A stretch of 64,000 nucleotides of DNA, taken from Xanthobacter dioxanivorans (GTDB taxonomy: Bacteria > Pseudomonadota > Alphaproteobacteria > Rhizobiales > Xanthobacteraceae). Made by a program: the position numbers and the translations under genes. The DNA lies in the NCBI RefSeq assembly GCF_016807805.1, contig NZ_CP063362.1:1612001-1676000 (forward strand), read 5' to 3'. Below are positions 30,635 through 40,231 of this stretch, in pieces (the stretch's first letter is position 1; each line of letters begins with the position of its first letter). Under the pieces are notes generated by a model, which saw nothing but the letters and a program-made list of their open reading frames with translations, was not told where the DNA came from and did no database searches.

Positions 30635-31882
30635 TCACGCGAGGGCGGCGACGAGGCGCTTCAGCACCTCCTCGCAGGTGGGAAGGTCCTGGACCAGGGC
30701 GACGCGCAGGAAATCCGCGCACGGATTGGCGCCGGACAGGTCGCGCCGGGCGAGGTAGCCGCCCGGCACGGTGCGCAGGCCTTGCTCGCGCCACAGCTTC
30801 ACCGCCGCCGCCTCGCCCCCGGAGAGGTTGCCATCGGCGAGGTGCGAGACGTCGAGCCACAGGAAGAAGCCGCCGCCCGGCCGCTCATAGCCGAAGCGGC
30901 CCGCGAGCATGCGGTCGGCGAGGTCGAACTTGGCCTTGTAGAGATCGCGGGAGTGGGTGACGTGCGCCTCGTCCTCCAGCGCCGCCACCGCCACCGCCTG
31001 GAGCGGTTCGGGCACCTGCGGCGCCGCGACCCAGCGGAAGGCGAGGAAATCCTTGAGGAAGGACGGGTCACCCGCGCAGAAGCCGCAGCGCAGCCCGGGC
31101 AGGGACGAGCGCTTGGAGAGTGAGTTGAAGGCCACCGCGCGGCTGAAGTCTCCGCCCGCCACCTCCAGGATGCCGGGCGGCTTTTGCGCGCCCAGATAGA
31201 TCTCCGAATAGCATTCGTCGGAGAACAGGAAGGCGCCGTGGCGGCGGGCCAACTCCAGCGCCCGTCCGAGATAGGCGGCGGAGGCGATGGCGCCCTGCGG
31301 ATTGGCGGGGGAGGCCACGTAGATGGCCACCGTGCGCTCCAGCAAATCGGTGTCGAGGGCGTCGAGATCGGGCAGCCAGCCGCTGTCCCGGGTGGTGGGC
31401 ACCACCACCGCCTCGCACCCGGCGGCCTCGGCCCCGGCAGCATAGGCGGCATAGAAGGGATTGGGCAGCAGCATGGCCGGCCGGCCCTTCGCGCCCTTGT
31501 TTGGATCGGTGAGCCGTCGCGCGACGATGGCGGCGGAGAACAGGCCCTCGCGCGAGCCGTTCAGCGCCAGCACCTCACGCTCCGCGTCGACGGGGCGGGC
31601 GAGGTCGTAGCGCCGCGCCAGCCAGCGGGCGGCGGCGGCGCGGAAGGTCGGCGTTCCCTCGGCGCGGGGATAGCGGCCGAAGCCGGGCAGGGCGGCGGCC
31701 AGCGCCGGACCGACGAAATCGGGCATGGCATGCTGCGGCTCGCCCACGGCGGCGCTGAGCGGCTGGCGGCCGGGATCGATCCCCGCCAGCAGGTCGGCGA
31801 GGCGGATGAAGGGCGAGCGGCGATCCTCGGCGGGCGCTGCGGGGGCTGGCACGGGGGTGCGGACTTTCCTGGCGGCGATCAT
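30635..31882 (-). CDS. Class I/II PLP-dependent aminotransferase (DapC-like)
   Basis: A 415-residue fold-type I aminotransferase. The substrate-side start is AVGEPQHAMPDFV and PLP-contact segments include LNGSREGLFSA, YVASPANPQGA and FSDECYSEIY. The Schiff-base lysine is in FNSLSKRSSLPGLRCGF, and the C-terminal arginine is in FLRVALVQD. The neighbourhood next to ftsK is conserved in rhizobia, where the gene is annotated as succinyldiaminopimelate transaminase or aspartate aminotransferase A. The DapC role fits the surrounding wall-synthesis genes but is inferred. It ends 15 bases before ftsK starts. Confidence 0.88.
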   Translation of the reverse strand: MIAARKVRTPVPAPAAPAEDRRSPFIRLADLLAGIDPGRQPLSAAVGEPQHAMPDFVGPALAAALPGFGRYPRAEGTPTFRAAAARWLARRYDLARPVDAEREVLALNGSREGLFSAAIVARRLTDPNKGAKGRPAMLLPNPFYAAYAAGAEAAGCEAVVVPTTRDSGWLPDLDALDTDLLERTVAIYVASPANPQGAIASAAYLGRALELARRHGAFLFSDECYSEIYLGAQKPPGILEVAGGDFSRAVAFNSLSKRSSLPGLRCGFCAGDPSFLKDFLAFRWVAAPQVPEPLQAVAVAALEDEAHVTHSRDLYKAKFDLADRMLAGRFGYERPGGGFFLWLDVSHLADGNLSGGEAAAVKLWREQGLRTVPGGYLARRDLSGANPCADFLRVALVQDLPTCEEVLKRLVAALA

Positions 31883-31950
31883 GGTCGGCGCCAGAATGGG
31901 GCCCAGCCGGTTAAGGTGCGGCTAACTCAAACCCGCTTCCAGGGGATCGA

Positions 31951-32901
31951 TCACACCTTGGCGAGGACCTCGCGCGCCTGCTCCGCATCCGCCCGGATCT
32001 GGGCGACGAGGGCATCGATGCCGTCGAACTTGAGCTCCGGCCGCAGGAAGGCGTGGAATTCCACGTCCAGCGTCACGCCGTAGAGGTCGCCGGAATAGTC
32101 GAACAGGTGCACCTCAAGCAGGGCGCGGCCGTTGTCGAAGGTAGGCCGGCGCCCGTAATTGGCGACGCCGTCGAACCGGCCGGCGGGAGTGACCGCGCGC
32201 ACTGCGTAGATGCCGAAGGCAAGCTCCAGGTCCGCCGGCAAGGCGAGGTTGGCGGTGGGGAAGCCGATGGTGCGGCCACGCTTGTCGCCGTGGATCACCT
32301 CGGCGGACACCGTGAAGGGCCGCCCCAGCATGTGCGCGGCGTGGCCCACCTGCCCCGATGCGAGGGCCTGGCGGACGGCGGTGGAGGAGATGGCGTCGTC
32401 CTCGTCGCGCATGGGCTCCACCACCTTCACCTGGAAGCCATGGCGGCGCCCGGCCTCCTGGAGGAAGGCGGGTGAGCCGGCGCGGCCACGGCCGAAATGG
32501 AAATCGAACCCCACCGCCACGCCGGTGACCGCATAGCGCTCCACCAGGATCCGGCGCACGAAGTCCTCCGCCTCCATGGACGCCAGGGCCGCGTCGAACG
32601 GCAGCACGATGGCGCCGGCAAGGCCGGTTTCGGCGATGTACTGGAGCTTCTGCGGCTCGGGGGTGAGGCGGAACGGCGCGGTGGCCGGATTGAAGAAGGT
32701 GCGCGGGTGCGGCTCGAAGGTCAGCGCGAGGGCGGGAACCCCGCCGTCCCGCGCCATGGTGCGGGCGGTGTCGAACACCGCACGGTGACCGCGGTGCACG
32801 CCGTCGAAATTGCCGATGGCGATCACCGGGTGCGCGAGGGCCGGCGGCAGCGGCTCGGCATCGCGGACCAGGACGAAGGCGGAAGATGGCGTCTGTGTCA
32901 T
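31951..32901 (-). CDS. ribF: Bifunctional riboflavin kinase / FAD synthetase
   Basis: Makes FMN and FAD from riboflavin. It has 316 residues. The N-terminal FAD synthetase domain has AIGNFDGVHRGHRAVFDTA (the HxGH-like nucleotidyltransferase motif), LTFEPHPRTFF and STAVRQALASG. The C-terminal flavokinase domain has GRTIGFPTANL and NYGRRPTF. It is followed by the aminotransferase gene and preceded by the TIGR01459 gene, all on the minus strand. Confidence 0.96.
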   Translation of the reverse strand: MTQTPSSAFVLVRDAEPLPPALAHPVIAIGNFDGVHRGHRAVFDTARTMARDGGVPALALTFEPHPRTFFNPATAPFRLTPEPQKLQYIAETGLAGAIVLPFDAALASMEAEDFVRRILVERYAVTGVAVGFDFHFGRGRAGSPAFLQEAGRRHGFQVKVVEPMRDEDDAISSTAVRQALASGQVGHAAHMLGRPFTVSAEVIHGDKRGRTIGFPTANLALPADLELAFGIYAVRAVTPAGRFDGVANYGRRPTFDNGRALLEVHLFDYSGDLYGVTLDVEFHAFLRPELKFDGIDALVAQIRADAEQAREVLAKV

Positions 32902-32992
32902 CGGCGGGCGGGGGCCTTGCCTTCGGCTTCGGCGGAATGTCCTGCGTTCGGCTCTAGGCTTTGACGGGCAGCGGCGTCAAGGCCGCCGCGCC

Positions 32993-33895
32993 TCACCAGG
33001 CGAGACGGGGCATGACGCCGCGCGGATGAGCGTGGCCGGTGAACAGGTCGGCGAGGGATTCGGTGTCCGGAATGGCGCCGTCCATGGATTTCAGCTCCTG
33101 GGCATGGATGCCGCCGGAGATGAACAGGCTGTCGAAGCCGGCATCGTTGGCGCCGGTGATGTCGGTGCGCAGGGCGTCGCCGATGCCCAGGATCCGGGCG
33201 CGGTCGATGGCCTTGCCGCGGATCGCCTCGCCGCGCACCAGGGCGGTGTCGTAGATCGGGCGGTAGGGCTTGCCGCACCAGATGGCCTCGCCGCCCATCT
33301 CCTCATAAGCGAGGGCGATGGCGCCGGCGCAGTAGATGAGCTTGTCGCCCCGTTCCACCACCAGATCCGGATTGGCGCACACCAGCGGGATCTTGCGGGC
33401 TTTCATGGCCGCGAGGGTCGCCTGATAGTCGTCCGGCGTCTCCACGTCATCGTCGACGAGCCCGGTGCAGACCACGATCTGGGCTTCGTCGAGGCCGGAG
33501 GCGACGAGGTCGAGGTCCTCGAAGGTGCCGAGGTCGCGGGGCGGGCCCAGGTGGAACATGCGTGCGCCCGGCCGCGCCGCCAGCACGTCGCGGGTGACGT
33601 CGCCGGAGGTGACGATGGCGTCATAGGCGGTGCGCGGCACGCCGAAGCCGTCCAGCATCTGCTGGACGAATCGGTTCGGCCGCGGCGCATTGGAGACGAG
33701 GACCACCGTCGCCCCGCCCGCCCGGGCGCGGGCGAGGGCATCGCAGGCGGCGGGGAATGCCGCGACGCCGTTGTGGATCACGCCCCAGACGTCGCACAAG
33801 ATCAGGTCGTACGCGTCGGCGAAGGCGGAGAGGCCGGACACCATGGGCGGCGCGTGCGGGCGTGTCCGTGTCGTTCCGTTGCTGCCGTCGGCCAT
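32993..33895 (-). CDS. TIGR01459-family HAD-like hydrolase
   Basis: A 300-residue HAD subclass IIA protein. Motif I is LILCDVWGVIHNG (nucleophile Asp), motif II VVLVSNAPRPN, and the C-terminal motif has GIGDALRTDITGANDAGFDS with ISGGIHA. The function is unknown; the family is found mostly in alphaproteobacteria next to ribF, as here. ATG 33895 is chosen over 33931 because AAGAGGAGAGG lies just upstream of it. Confidence 0.9.
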   Translation of the reverse strand: MADGSNGTTRTRPHAPPMVSGLSAFADAYDLILCDVWGVIHNGVAAFPAACDALARARAGGATVVLVSNAPRPNRFVQQMLDGFGVPRTAYDAIVTSGDVTRDVLAARPGARMFHLGPPRDLGTFEDLDLVASGLDEAQIVVCTGLVDDDVETPDDYQATLAAMKARKIPLVCANPDLVVERGDKLIYCAGAIALAYEEMGGEAIWCGKPYRPIYDTALVRGEAIRGKAIDRARILGIGDALRTDITGANDAGFDSLFISGGIHAQELKSMDGAIPDTESLADLFTGHAHPRGVMPRLAW

Positions 33896-33990
33896 CGTGT
33901 CCTCTCCTCTTGTGCGGCGCACAGGTGCCATGACGGGAAGGGAACGACAAGGGCGGGTGATCGGTTCGCGGGGCCGCGGAGGCTCCGGCC

Positions 33991-35559
33991 TCAGGGATGT
34001 CCTTTGCCCGGATGACCCGCGCCATGGGGATGGCCGCCGCCATGGGGATTGCCCATGCCATGCGGCGCGCCGCCGGGGTGGCCCCCGGGATGCCCGCCCG
34101 GGTGCGCGCCTGGGTGTGCGCCCTTGGGCGGCTCCTTCTGGGCGGCGGGGGTGGTGGATTTCGTGCGCACCTCGACCCCCGGCACCTGCTTCACCGCCGC
34201 GCGGAAGGCGTCGCCGCGCACCTCGAAATTGGGGAACTGGTCGAAGCTGGCGCAGGCCGGCGACAACAGGACCACCGGCTCGGGCCGGCCGGAGGCTTCC
34301 GCATCGCGGGCCGCCGCCGCCACCGCGGTGTCGAGGGTGCCGGCGATCTCGTGGGGAACCGCCGCGCCCAGAGTCGCCGCGAAGTCGTCCGCCGCCTCGC
34401 CGATGAGGTAGGCTTTCACCACCCGGTCAAACAGGGGGGCCAGCGGTGCGATGCCGCCCATCTTGGGCTTGCCGCCGACGATCCAGAAGATGTCCTTGAA
34501 GCTCGACAGCGCCCGCTCGGCCGCGTCGGCATTGGTGGCCTTGCTGTCGTTGACGAACAGCACCGGGCCCTTGTTGGCCACTTCCTCCATGCGGTGGGCG
34601 AGGCCGGGGAAGCGCTTCATGGCCACCGCGATCACCTCCGGGGCGACGCCCACGGCGCGGCAGGCGGCGTAGGCGGCGGCGGCGTTCTGGGCGTTGTGGG
34701 CCCCGCGCAGGGAGCCGATGCCGCCGAGCGGCAGGCGGAATCGCTCGGCGCCGCCCTCGGACACCACCAGCGTCTCGCCCTCGCGCCAGACGCCGTCCGC
34801 CAGCGGCCGCTTCACCGAGACGCGCACCACGTGGGTGCCGGCCTGCTCGGCGCGATCGGCCATGGCGGCGGAGAAGGTGTCGTCGACACCCACCACGGCG
34901 GTGCCGGTGCCCTCGACGCCGGTGACGAGGCGTTCCTTGACCGCCGCGTAATTTTCCAGCGTGCCATGCCGGTCGAGATGGTCGGGGGTGACGTTGAGCA
35001 TCACGCCCACGGACGGGTCGAGGCTGGGGGCAAGGTCGATCTGGTAGGAAGAGCACTCCACCACGTGCACCCGGCTCGGCTTGGGCGGGGCCAGCGACAG
35101 GATGGCGGTGCCGATGTTGCCGCCCATCTGCACGTCGCGCCCGGCCACCCGCAGGATGTGGGTGATCAGCGCCGTGGTCGTGGACTTGCCGTTGGTGCCG
35201 GTGATAGCGATGAACGGCGAGCGCCGGGCGATGGCGTGCCGCTCCCGGCAGAACAATTCGATGTCGCCGATGACCTCGACGCCCGCGCCGCGCGCGAGCT
35301 TCACCGACCAGTGCGGCTCGGGATGCGTCAGTGGCACGCCGGGCGCGAGGACGAGGGCCCGGACGATGGTCCAGTCGATGGAGCGGAGGTCCTGGACGGT
35401 GATATCCGCCTCGCCGGCCTTGCGGCGGGAGGCTTCGGCATCGTCATAGGCGATGACATGCGCCCCGCCGGCCTTGAGCGCCTCGGCGGTGGCGAGCCCG
35501 GAGCCGCCCAGCCCGAAAAGGGCGACGGTCTGGTCCTTGAAGACGGTGACGGGGATCAT
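33991..35559 (-). CDS. murD: UDP-N-acetylmuramoylalanine-D-glutamate ligase MurD with a His-rich tail
   Basis: Cytosolic wall-precursor ligase adding D-glutamate. ATG 35559 gives 522 residues. The N-terminal Rossmann-like domain ([17 protein letters not shown]), the ATP loop [15 protein letters not shown], the central [18 protein letters not shown] and [11 protein letters not shown] with the C-terminal [12 protein letters not shown] are intact. After the expected end (about residue 475) there is a ~45-residue tail made of Gly, His, Pro and Ala with ten histidines (for example [18 protein letters not shown]). Such a tail is not part of MurD as known and looks like a metal-binding or solubility segment. 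murD is separated from mraY by an oppositely oriented gene. Confidence 0.93.
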   Translation of the reverse strand: MIPVTVFKDQTVALFGLGGSGLATAEALKAGGAHVIAYDDAEASRRKAGEADITVQDLRSIDWTIVRALVLAPGVPLTHPEPHWSVKLARGAGVEVIGDIELFCRERHAIARRSPFIAITGTNGKSTTTALITHILRVAGRDVQMGGNIGTAILSLAPPKPSRVHVVECSSYQIDLAPSLDPSVGVMLNVTPDHLDRHGTLENYAAVKERLVTGVEGTGTAVVGVDDTFSAAMADRAEQAGTHVVRVSVKRPLADGVWREGETLVVSEGGAERFRLPLGGIGSLRGAHNAQNAAAAYAACRAVGVAPEVIAVAMKRFPGLAHRMEEVANKGPVLFVNDSKATNADAAERALSSFKDIFWIVGGKPKMGGIAPLAPLFDRVVKAYLIGEAADDFAATLGAAVPHEIAGTLDTAVAAAARDAEASGRPEPVVLLSPACASFDQFPNFEVRGDAFRAAVKQVPGVEVRTKSTTPAAQKEPPKGAHPGAHPGGHPGGHPGGAPHGMGNPHGGGHPHGAGHPGKGHP

Positions 35560-35736
35560 GGCGGTGCGAAAAATCCGGTGCGGCAATGGAACGTCAGCTT
35601 CCCGTCTAGAACAAAGCCGCGGAAAGCGCGACCGCCTTTCGCATCCACAGGCGACCTACGGGAAATCCCGCCCTTGACCCATGTCGACATTCAGAACACT
35701 GAATGTCTGATGAGTGGCGAGGGTGGAGGATAGGCC

Positions 35737-35955
35737 ATGAGCAATGTGGGTGGCGTCGACCGCGTGCTGCGGTTCATCGTCGGTGTCGCGCTGATCCTGG
35801 TGCCGTTCGCGGCGCCGGCCGTGCCGGCGCTGGCGGGTCTCGGCAACTGGGCCTGGGTGATCGGGGCGGTGGGGCTGGTGATGCTGCTCACCGCCGTGTT
35901 CCGCTTCTGCCCGGCCTATGTGCCGTTCGGGGTGAATACCTGCGACACCAAGTGA
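35737..35955 (+). CDS. Small DUF2892 (YgaP-type) membrane protein
   Basis: A 72-residue protein with two hydrophobic segments (FIVGVALILVPFAAPAVPAL, WAWVIGAVGLVMLLTAVFRF) and the DUF2892 ending CPAYVPFGVNTC. Members are inner-membrane proteins sometimes fused to rhodanese domains; the function is unknown. It is on the plus strand in the middle of the minus-strand wall-synthesis cluster, 177 bases from murD and 70 from mraY, suggesting insertion after the cluster formed. ATG 35737 follows AGGGTGGAGGAT. Confidence 0.85.
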   Translation: MSNVGGVDRVLRFIVGVALILVPFAAPAVPALAGLGNWAWVIGAVGLVMLLTAVFRFCPAYVPFGVNTCDTK

Positions 35956-35968
35956 ACCGAACATGAGA

Positions 35969-36000
35969 AAGGGCCCGGGGAGACATTCCCGCGGGCCCTT
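35969..36000. terminator. Bidirectional-type hairpin between the DUF2892 gene and mraY
   Basis: AAGGGCCCG (35969-35977) is the perfect complement of CGGGCCCTT (35992-36000) between two convergent gene ends, with short A/T flanks on both sides. Confidence 0.6.
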
Positions 36001-36025
36001 CCCGTCTCGGGGAAAGATGCCGGCC

Positions 36026-37111
36026 TCACCTGAGCTTCAGCGTTGCCAGCCCGGCCAGCGCCAGCACCACGGCGACGATCCAGAAGCGGATCACCACCTG
36101 CGGCTCGGTCCAGCCGAGCTGCTCGAAATGGTGGTGGATGGGGGCCATCTTGAACACGCGCTTGCCGGTGAGCTTGAACGAAACCACCTGCACGATCACC
36201 GACACCGCCTCCAGCACGAACAGGCCGCCGATGACCGCCAGCACGATCTCGTGCTTGGTCGCCACCGCCACCGTGCCGAGCAGGCCGCCCAGCGCCAGCG
36301 AGCCGGTGTCGCCCATGAACACCTGGGCCGGGGGCGCGTTGAACCACAGGAAGCCGAGGCCAGCCCCCATCAGCGCGCCGCACACCACCGCCAGCTCGCC
36401 GACGCCGGCCACGTAGTTGATCTGCAGGTAGTCGGCGAACACCACGTTGCCGGCGAGGTAGGCGATGAAGCCGAACGAGCCGGCCGCGATCATCACCGGC
36501 ACGATGGCGAGGCCGTCGAGCCCGTCGGTGAGGTTCACCGCATTGCCCGCCGCCACGATGACGAACATGCCGAAGATGGCGAAGAAGATGCCGAGGTTCA
36601 GCAGCAGGTCCTTGAAGAAGGGGAAGGCGACGGAGGTGGAGAGCCCCGGCTTGCCCACGTGCATGATGACCGCCACCGCGGCCCCCGCGATCACCGCCTC
36701 GATGGCGAGGCGGGCCTTGCCGGACAGGCCGTTGTGGGTCTGCTTGGTCACCTTCAGGTAGTCGTCGTAGAAGCCGATGAGGCCGAAGCCGAGCGTCACC
36801 AGCAGCACCACCCAGACGTAGGGGTTGGAGAGGTTCGCCCACAGCAGGGTGGCGACGACGATGCCCGACAGGATCATCAGCCCGCCCATGGTGGGCGTGC
36901 CCTTCTTGGTCAGAAGGTGCGACTGCGGCCCGTCGGTGCGGATCGGCTGGCCCTTGCCCTGCTTGAGGCGGAGCGTGGAGATCATGCCCGGCCCGAACAG
37001 GAACACGAACAGCAGCGCGGTGACCATCGCGCCGCCGGTGCGGAAGGTGATGTAGCGGAAGACGTTGAACGCGGAAAACGACGCGTGAAACTCGGTAAGC
37101 CACTGGAGCAT
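36026..37111 (-). CDS. mraY: Phospho-N-acetylmuramoyl-pentapeptide-transferase MraY
   Basis: Inner-membrane enzyme that forms lipid I on undecaprenyl phosphate. It has 361 residues and about ten helices. Signatures are [13 protein letters not shown], the Asp-rich [39 protein letters not shown] and the late HHHFE ([11 protein letters not shown]). It starts eight bases after murF and ends in a gap holding a bidirectional terminator, so it closes the transcription unit begun at mraZ. Confidence 0.97.
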   Translation of the reverse strand: MLQWLTEFHASFSAFNVFRYITFRTGGAMVTALLFVFLFGPGMISTLRLKQGKGQPIRTDGPQSHLLTKKGTPTMGGLMILSGIVVATLLWANLSNPYVWVVLLVTLGFGLIGFYDDYLKVTKQTHNGLSGKARLAIEAVIAGAAVAVIMHVGKPGLSTSVAFPFFKDLLLNLGIFFAIFGMFVIVAAGNAVNLTDGLDGLAIVPVMIAAGSFGFIAYLAGNVVFADYLQINYVAGVGELAVVCGALMGAGLGFLWFNAPPAQVFMGDTGSLALGGLLGTVAVATKHEIVLAVIGGLFVLEAVSVIVQVVSFKLTGKRVFKMAPIHHHFEQLGWTEPQVVIRFWIVAVVLALAGLATLKLR

Positions 37112-37118
37112 AAGAAGA

Positions 37119-38573
37119 TTATCCTTCGAGCAGCGCGTCCTCGCCGGCGCGGAAGCGCTCCGAGAGGCTTTTGACCAGCGGACCCATGCGGCTGCCGTTG
37201 GATCCCTTCACCATGAGCGTGTCCCCGGCCCTGATGGCCACTGCCACCATGGGTTCGAGATGGGTCGCGTGGATGGCATAACCGCCACGCCGTTCCGAGG
37301 GAAGGGCCTGCCACAAGGCGTGCATCTGCGGCCCGCAGCAATAGACCTGGTCGATCTTCGCCGTCTTGATCGCCTCGGCGAGGCCGGCATGGTGCGCCTC
37401 GCCGTCCGGGCCCAGCTCCAGCATGTCGCCGAGCACCGCGATGCGCCGTCCGCGTGTCCCCACCGGGGTGCGGCTCAGCACGTCGAGGGCGGCGCGCATG
37501 GAGGCGGGGTTGGCGTTGTAGCTCTCGTCCAGCAGCGTCGCCGGTCCGCCCTTCACCTGCAGCCGGATCGGCACCCCGCGCCCCGGCGGCGGCTTCAGCC
37601 GCGACAAGGCCAGGGCGGCCAGCGCCAGATCGGCGCCCACGAGCTTGGCCGCGGCGAGCACCGCCAGCATGTTCTGCACGATGTGCCGGCCGGGCATGCC
37701 CACCTTGAAGGTCACCGGGGTGCCCATCACGTCGGCCACCCCCACCGAGCAGTAGGACTGCAGCGCCACATCCTTCAGCCGCACGTCCGCCGCCTCGGCG
37801 GAGCCGAAGGTGACGATGCGTTCGATGCCGCGGGCCTGTGCCGCCGCCTTCAGGCGGGGGAACAGCGGATTGTCGAGGTTGAGCACCGCCGCGCCGCCGT
37901 CCTCCATGCCGTCGAAGATCTCCGCCTTGGCGTCGGCGATCTCCTCGATGGAGGAGAACTGGGCGATGTGCACCGGCTCGACGGTGGTGACGATGGCCAC
38001 GTGCGGGCGCACCAGCCGGACCAGCGGGGTGATCTCGCCGGGATGGTTCATGCCGATCTCGAACACGCCGTAGCGCGCCTCGCGCGGCAGCCGGGCGAGG
38101 GAGAGCGGCACGCCCCAGTGATTGTTGTAGGAGGCGGCGGAGGCGTGGGTTTCGCCATCGGCGCCGAGGGCGATGCGCAGGGCCTCCTTGGTGGTGGTCT
38201 TGCCCACCGATCCGGTGACGGCCACGATCTGCGCGGAGGTGCGCGCCCGGCTGGCGCGGGCAAGGTCGGCGAGGCCGGCGAGCACATCATCCACCACCAG
38301 GAGCGGGGCGTCCTCGGGCAAGTCGTCCTCGGGCAATGCGCCGGCCTTCTCGCGCGACACCACCGCCAGCGCGGCGCCGGCGGCCAGCGCCTTCGCCACA
38401 TAGGCATGGCCGTCGCTGTTCTCGCCGGCGATGGCGAAGAAGGCGTCGCCCGGCGCGAGCGTCCGGCTGTCGATGGAGATGCCGGTGGCGTCGGCGGGTG
38501 TGCCGCGCACCTCCGCGCCCATCGCCGCCGCCATCTCTGCGACGGTGTGGAGGATCCGACCGCTCAAGCTCAT
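37119..38573 (-). CDS. murF: UDP-N-acetylmuramoyl-tripeptide-D-alanyl-D-alanine ligase MurF
   Basis: Adds D-Ala-D-Ala to the wall precursor. It has 484 residues from ATG 38573, which has a strong GGAGGAGGT just upstream; the frame is open 38 codons further but without similarity. Motifs are [23 protein letters not shown] loop [41 protein letters not shown] and [15 protein letters not shown]. The gap from murE is 123 bases, longer than the others in the cluster. Confidence 0.96.
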   Translation of the reverse strand: MSLSGRILHTVAEMAAAMGAEVRGTPADATGISIDSRTLAPGDAFFAIAGENSDGHAYVAKALAAGAALAVVSREKAGALPEDDLPEDAPLLVVDDVLAGLADLARASRARTSAQIVAVTGSVGKTTTKEALRIALGADGETHASAASYNNHWGVPLSLARLPREARYGVFEIGMNHPGEITPLVRLVRPHVAIVTTVEPVHIAQFSSIEEIADAKAEIFDGMEDGGAAVLNLDNPLFPRLKAAAQARGIERIVTFGSAEAADVRLKDVALQSYCSVGVADVMGTPVTFKVGMPGRHIVQNMLAVLAAAKLVGADLALAALALSRLKPPPGRGVPIRLQVKGGPATLLDESYNANPASMRAALDVLSRTPVGTRGRRIAVLGDMLELGPDGEAHHAGLAEAIKTAKIDQVYCCGPQMHALWQALPSERRGGYAIHATHLEPMVAVAIRAGDTLMVKGSNGSRMGPLVKSLSERFRAGEDALLEG

Positions 38574-38696
38574 GCCGCTACCTCCTCCGGAGCACGCGCC
38601 GATCGTCTCGCTGGGCAAGCCGATCGGAGAACGCGGGGCTCCTTGACTCCAGGTTGAAAGACGGACCGACCGCTCCGGTTGATGCAACCCGACCGG

Positions 38697-40148
38697 TCAG
38701 CCTGCCTCGAGGGCGGCGAGAACTTCCGCCGCATCCGAGAACGGATATGTCCGGTCGCCGATGATTTGGCCGGTTTCGTGACCCTTGCCGGCAACAAGCA
38801 ATACATCCCCCGGCTGGAGCATGGCCACGCCCGCCCGGATGGCTTCCGCCCGGTCGCCGATCTCCCGCGCCCCGGGGGCCCCGGCGAGGATCTCGGCGCG
38901 GATGCCGGCGGGGTCCTCGCTGCGGGGATTGTCGTCGGTGACGATGACCACATCCGCCTTGGCGCCGGCGATGGCGCCCATGATCGGCCGCTTGCCCTTG
39001 TCCCGGTCGCCGCCGCATCCGAAGGCCACCACCAGACGGCCCGGCACGGACGCACGCAGGGTGTTGAGCACGGTGGCGAGGGCCTCGGGCTTGTGGGCGT
39101 AGTCCACGAAGACCAGCCGGCGCGGGTCCTCGCCGATGCGCTCGAGTCGCCCGGGCACGCCCTTGAGGGTGGCAAGCGCCGCGAGCACCGGCGCCCGCTC
39201 GGCCCCGCAGGCGATGGCAAGGCCCGCCGCGAGCAGGGCGTTGTCGAGCTGGAAGCGGCCCACCAGCGGCACCACGGCGCTGGTGCCGTCGGCGAACATC
39301 ACCTTCTGTCCGGCGCCCGCGCCGGTGACGCCGAAGATGTCGAGCCCCGCTCCCTCGCCGATGGGCAGCAGGCTCAGGCCCCGTGTTTCCGCCCAGGCGA
39401 GGGCGGTGGCGGCGAACGGGGCGGCGGTGACCGCCACCGCGGTGCCATGGTCCGGCATCACTTCGGTGAACAGCCGCAGCTTGGCCCGGAAGTAGGCATC
39501 CATGGTGGGATGGTAGTCGAGATGGTCGCGGCCGAGATTGGTGAAGCCGCCGGCGACGATGCGCACCCCGTCGAGGCGCTTCTGGTCGAGCCCGTGGGAG
39601 GAGGCCTCCAGCGCCATGTGGGTGACGCCTTCCCCGGCCAGCCGGTCGAGGGTGGCGTGCAGTTCCAACGGGTCGGGCGTGGTGAGGCTACCATAGGCGG
39701 CGCCATCCGGCGCCACGAGGCCGATGGTGCCGAGATACGCCGCCTTGTGCCCGAGCCGCTCCCAGATCTGCCGCAGGAAGACCGCGACGGAGGTCTTGCC
39801 GGCGGTGCCGGTCACGGCGGCGACGGTGGCCGGCTGGCGCGGATGAAGGCGCGCCGCCGCTAGAGCCAGGGAGCGCCGCGCATCAAGGGAGAACGCGAGC
39901 GCCACCTGCGGCGGCAGAGCGGGCCGGGGGGCGGCAGGCTCCATGAGCACCGCCGATGCGCCGCGGGCCACCGCGTCGGCGATGAAGCGGGTGCCGTCGG
40001 CATGGGTGCCGGGAACCGCCACGAAGAGGTCGCCGGGCGTGATCCGGCGGCTGTCCGCGGAGAGGCCGAAGACGGGATCGGCGCCCGCGCCTTCGGTCAT
40101 GATGCGGGCGTGGCCGTCGAGAAGCTGTCCAAGAGGAAGATTGGTCAT
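38697..40148 (-). CDS. murE: UDP-N-acetylmuramoylalanyl-D-glutamate-2,6-diaminopimelate ligase MurE
   Basis: Adds meso-diaminopimelate to the wall precursor. It has 483 residues from ATG 40148 (MTNLPLGQLL); seven extra codons upstream are possible. Visible are LSADSRRITPGDLFVAV, ATP loop AVTGTAGKTSVAVFL, EASSHGLDQKRLDG, FTNLGRDHLDYH, and the DAP-specifying motif DNPRSEDP near the C-terminus (DDNPRSEDPAGI). Confidence 0.97.
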   Translation of the reverse strand: MTNLPLGQLLDGHARIMTEGAGADPVFGLSADSRRITPGDLFVAVPGTHADGTRFIADAVARGASAVLMEPAAPRPALPPQVALAFSLDARRSLALAAARLHPRQPATVAAVTGTAGKTSVAVFLRQIWERLGHKAAYLGTIGLVAPDGAAYGSLTTPDPLELHATLDRLAGEGVTHMALEASSHGLDQKRLDGVRIVAGGFTNLGRDHLDYHPTMDAYFRAKLRLFTEVMPDHGTAVAVTAAPFAATALAWAETRGLSLLPIGEGAGLDIFGVTGAGAGQKVMFADGTSAVVPLVGRFQLDNALLAAGLAIACGAERAPVLAALATLKGVPGRLERIGEDPRRLVFVDYAHKPEALATVLNTLRASVPGRLVVAFGCGGDRDKGKRPIMGAIAGAKADVVIVTDDNPRSEDPAGIRAEILAGAPGAREIGDRAEAIRAGVAMLQPGDVLLVAGKGHETGQIIGDRTYPFSDAAEVLAALEAG

Positions 40149-40231
40149 CGGACCTCTTTTGGCATCCACCCGCGCCGGTTGTCACGCCGCCGTCGTCAGT
40201 CCCTGGCGGCGGCGGTATCAAGTTGAGCCCC

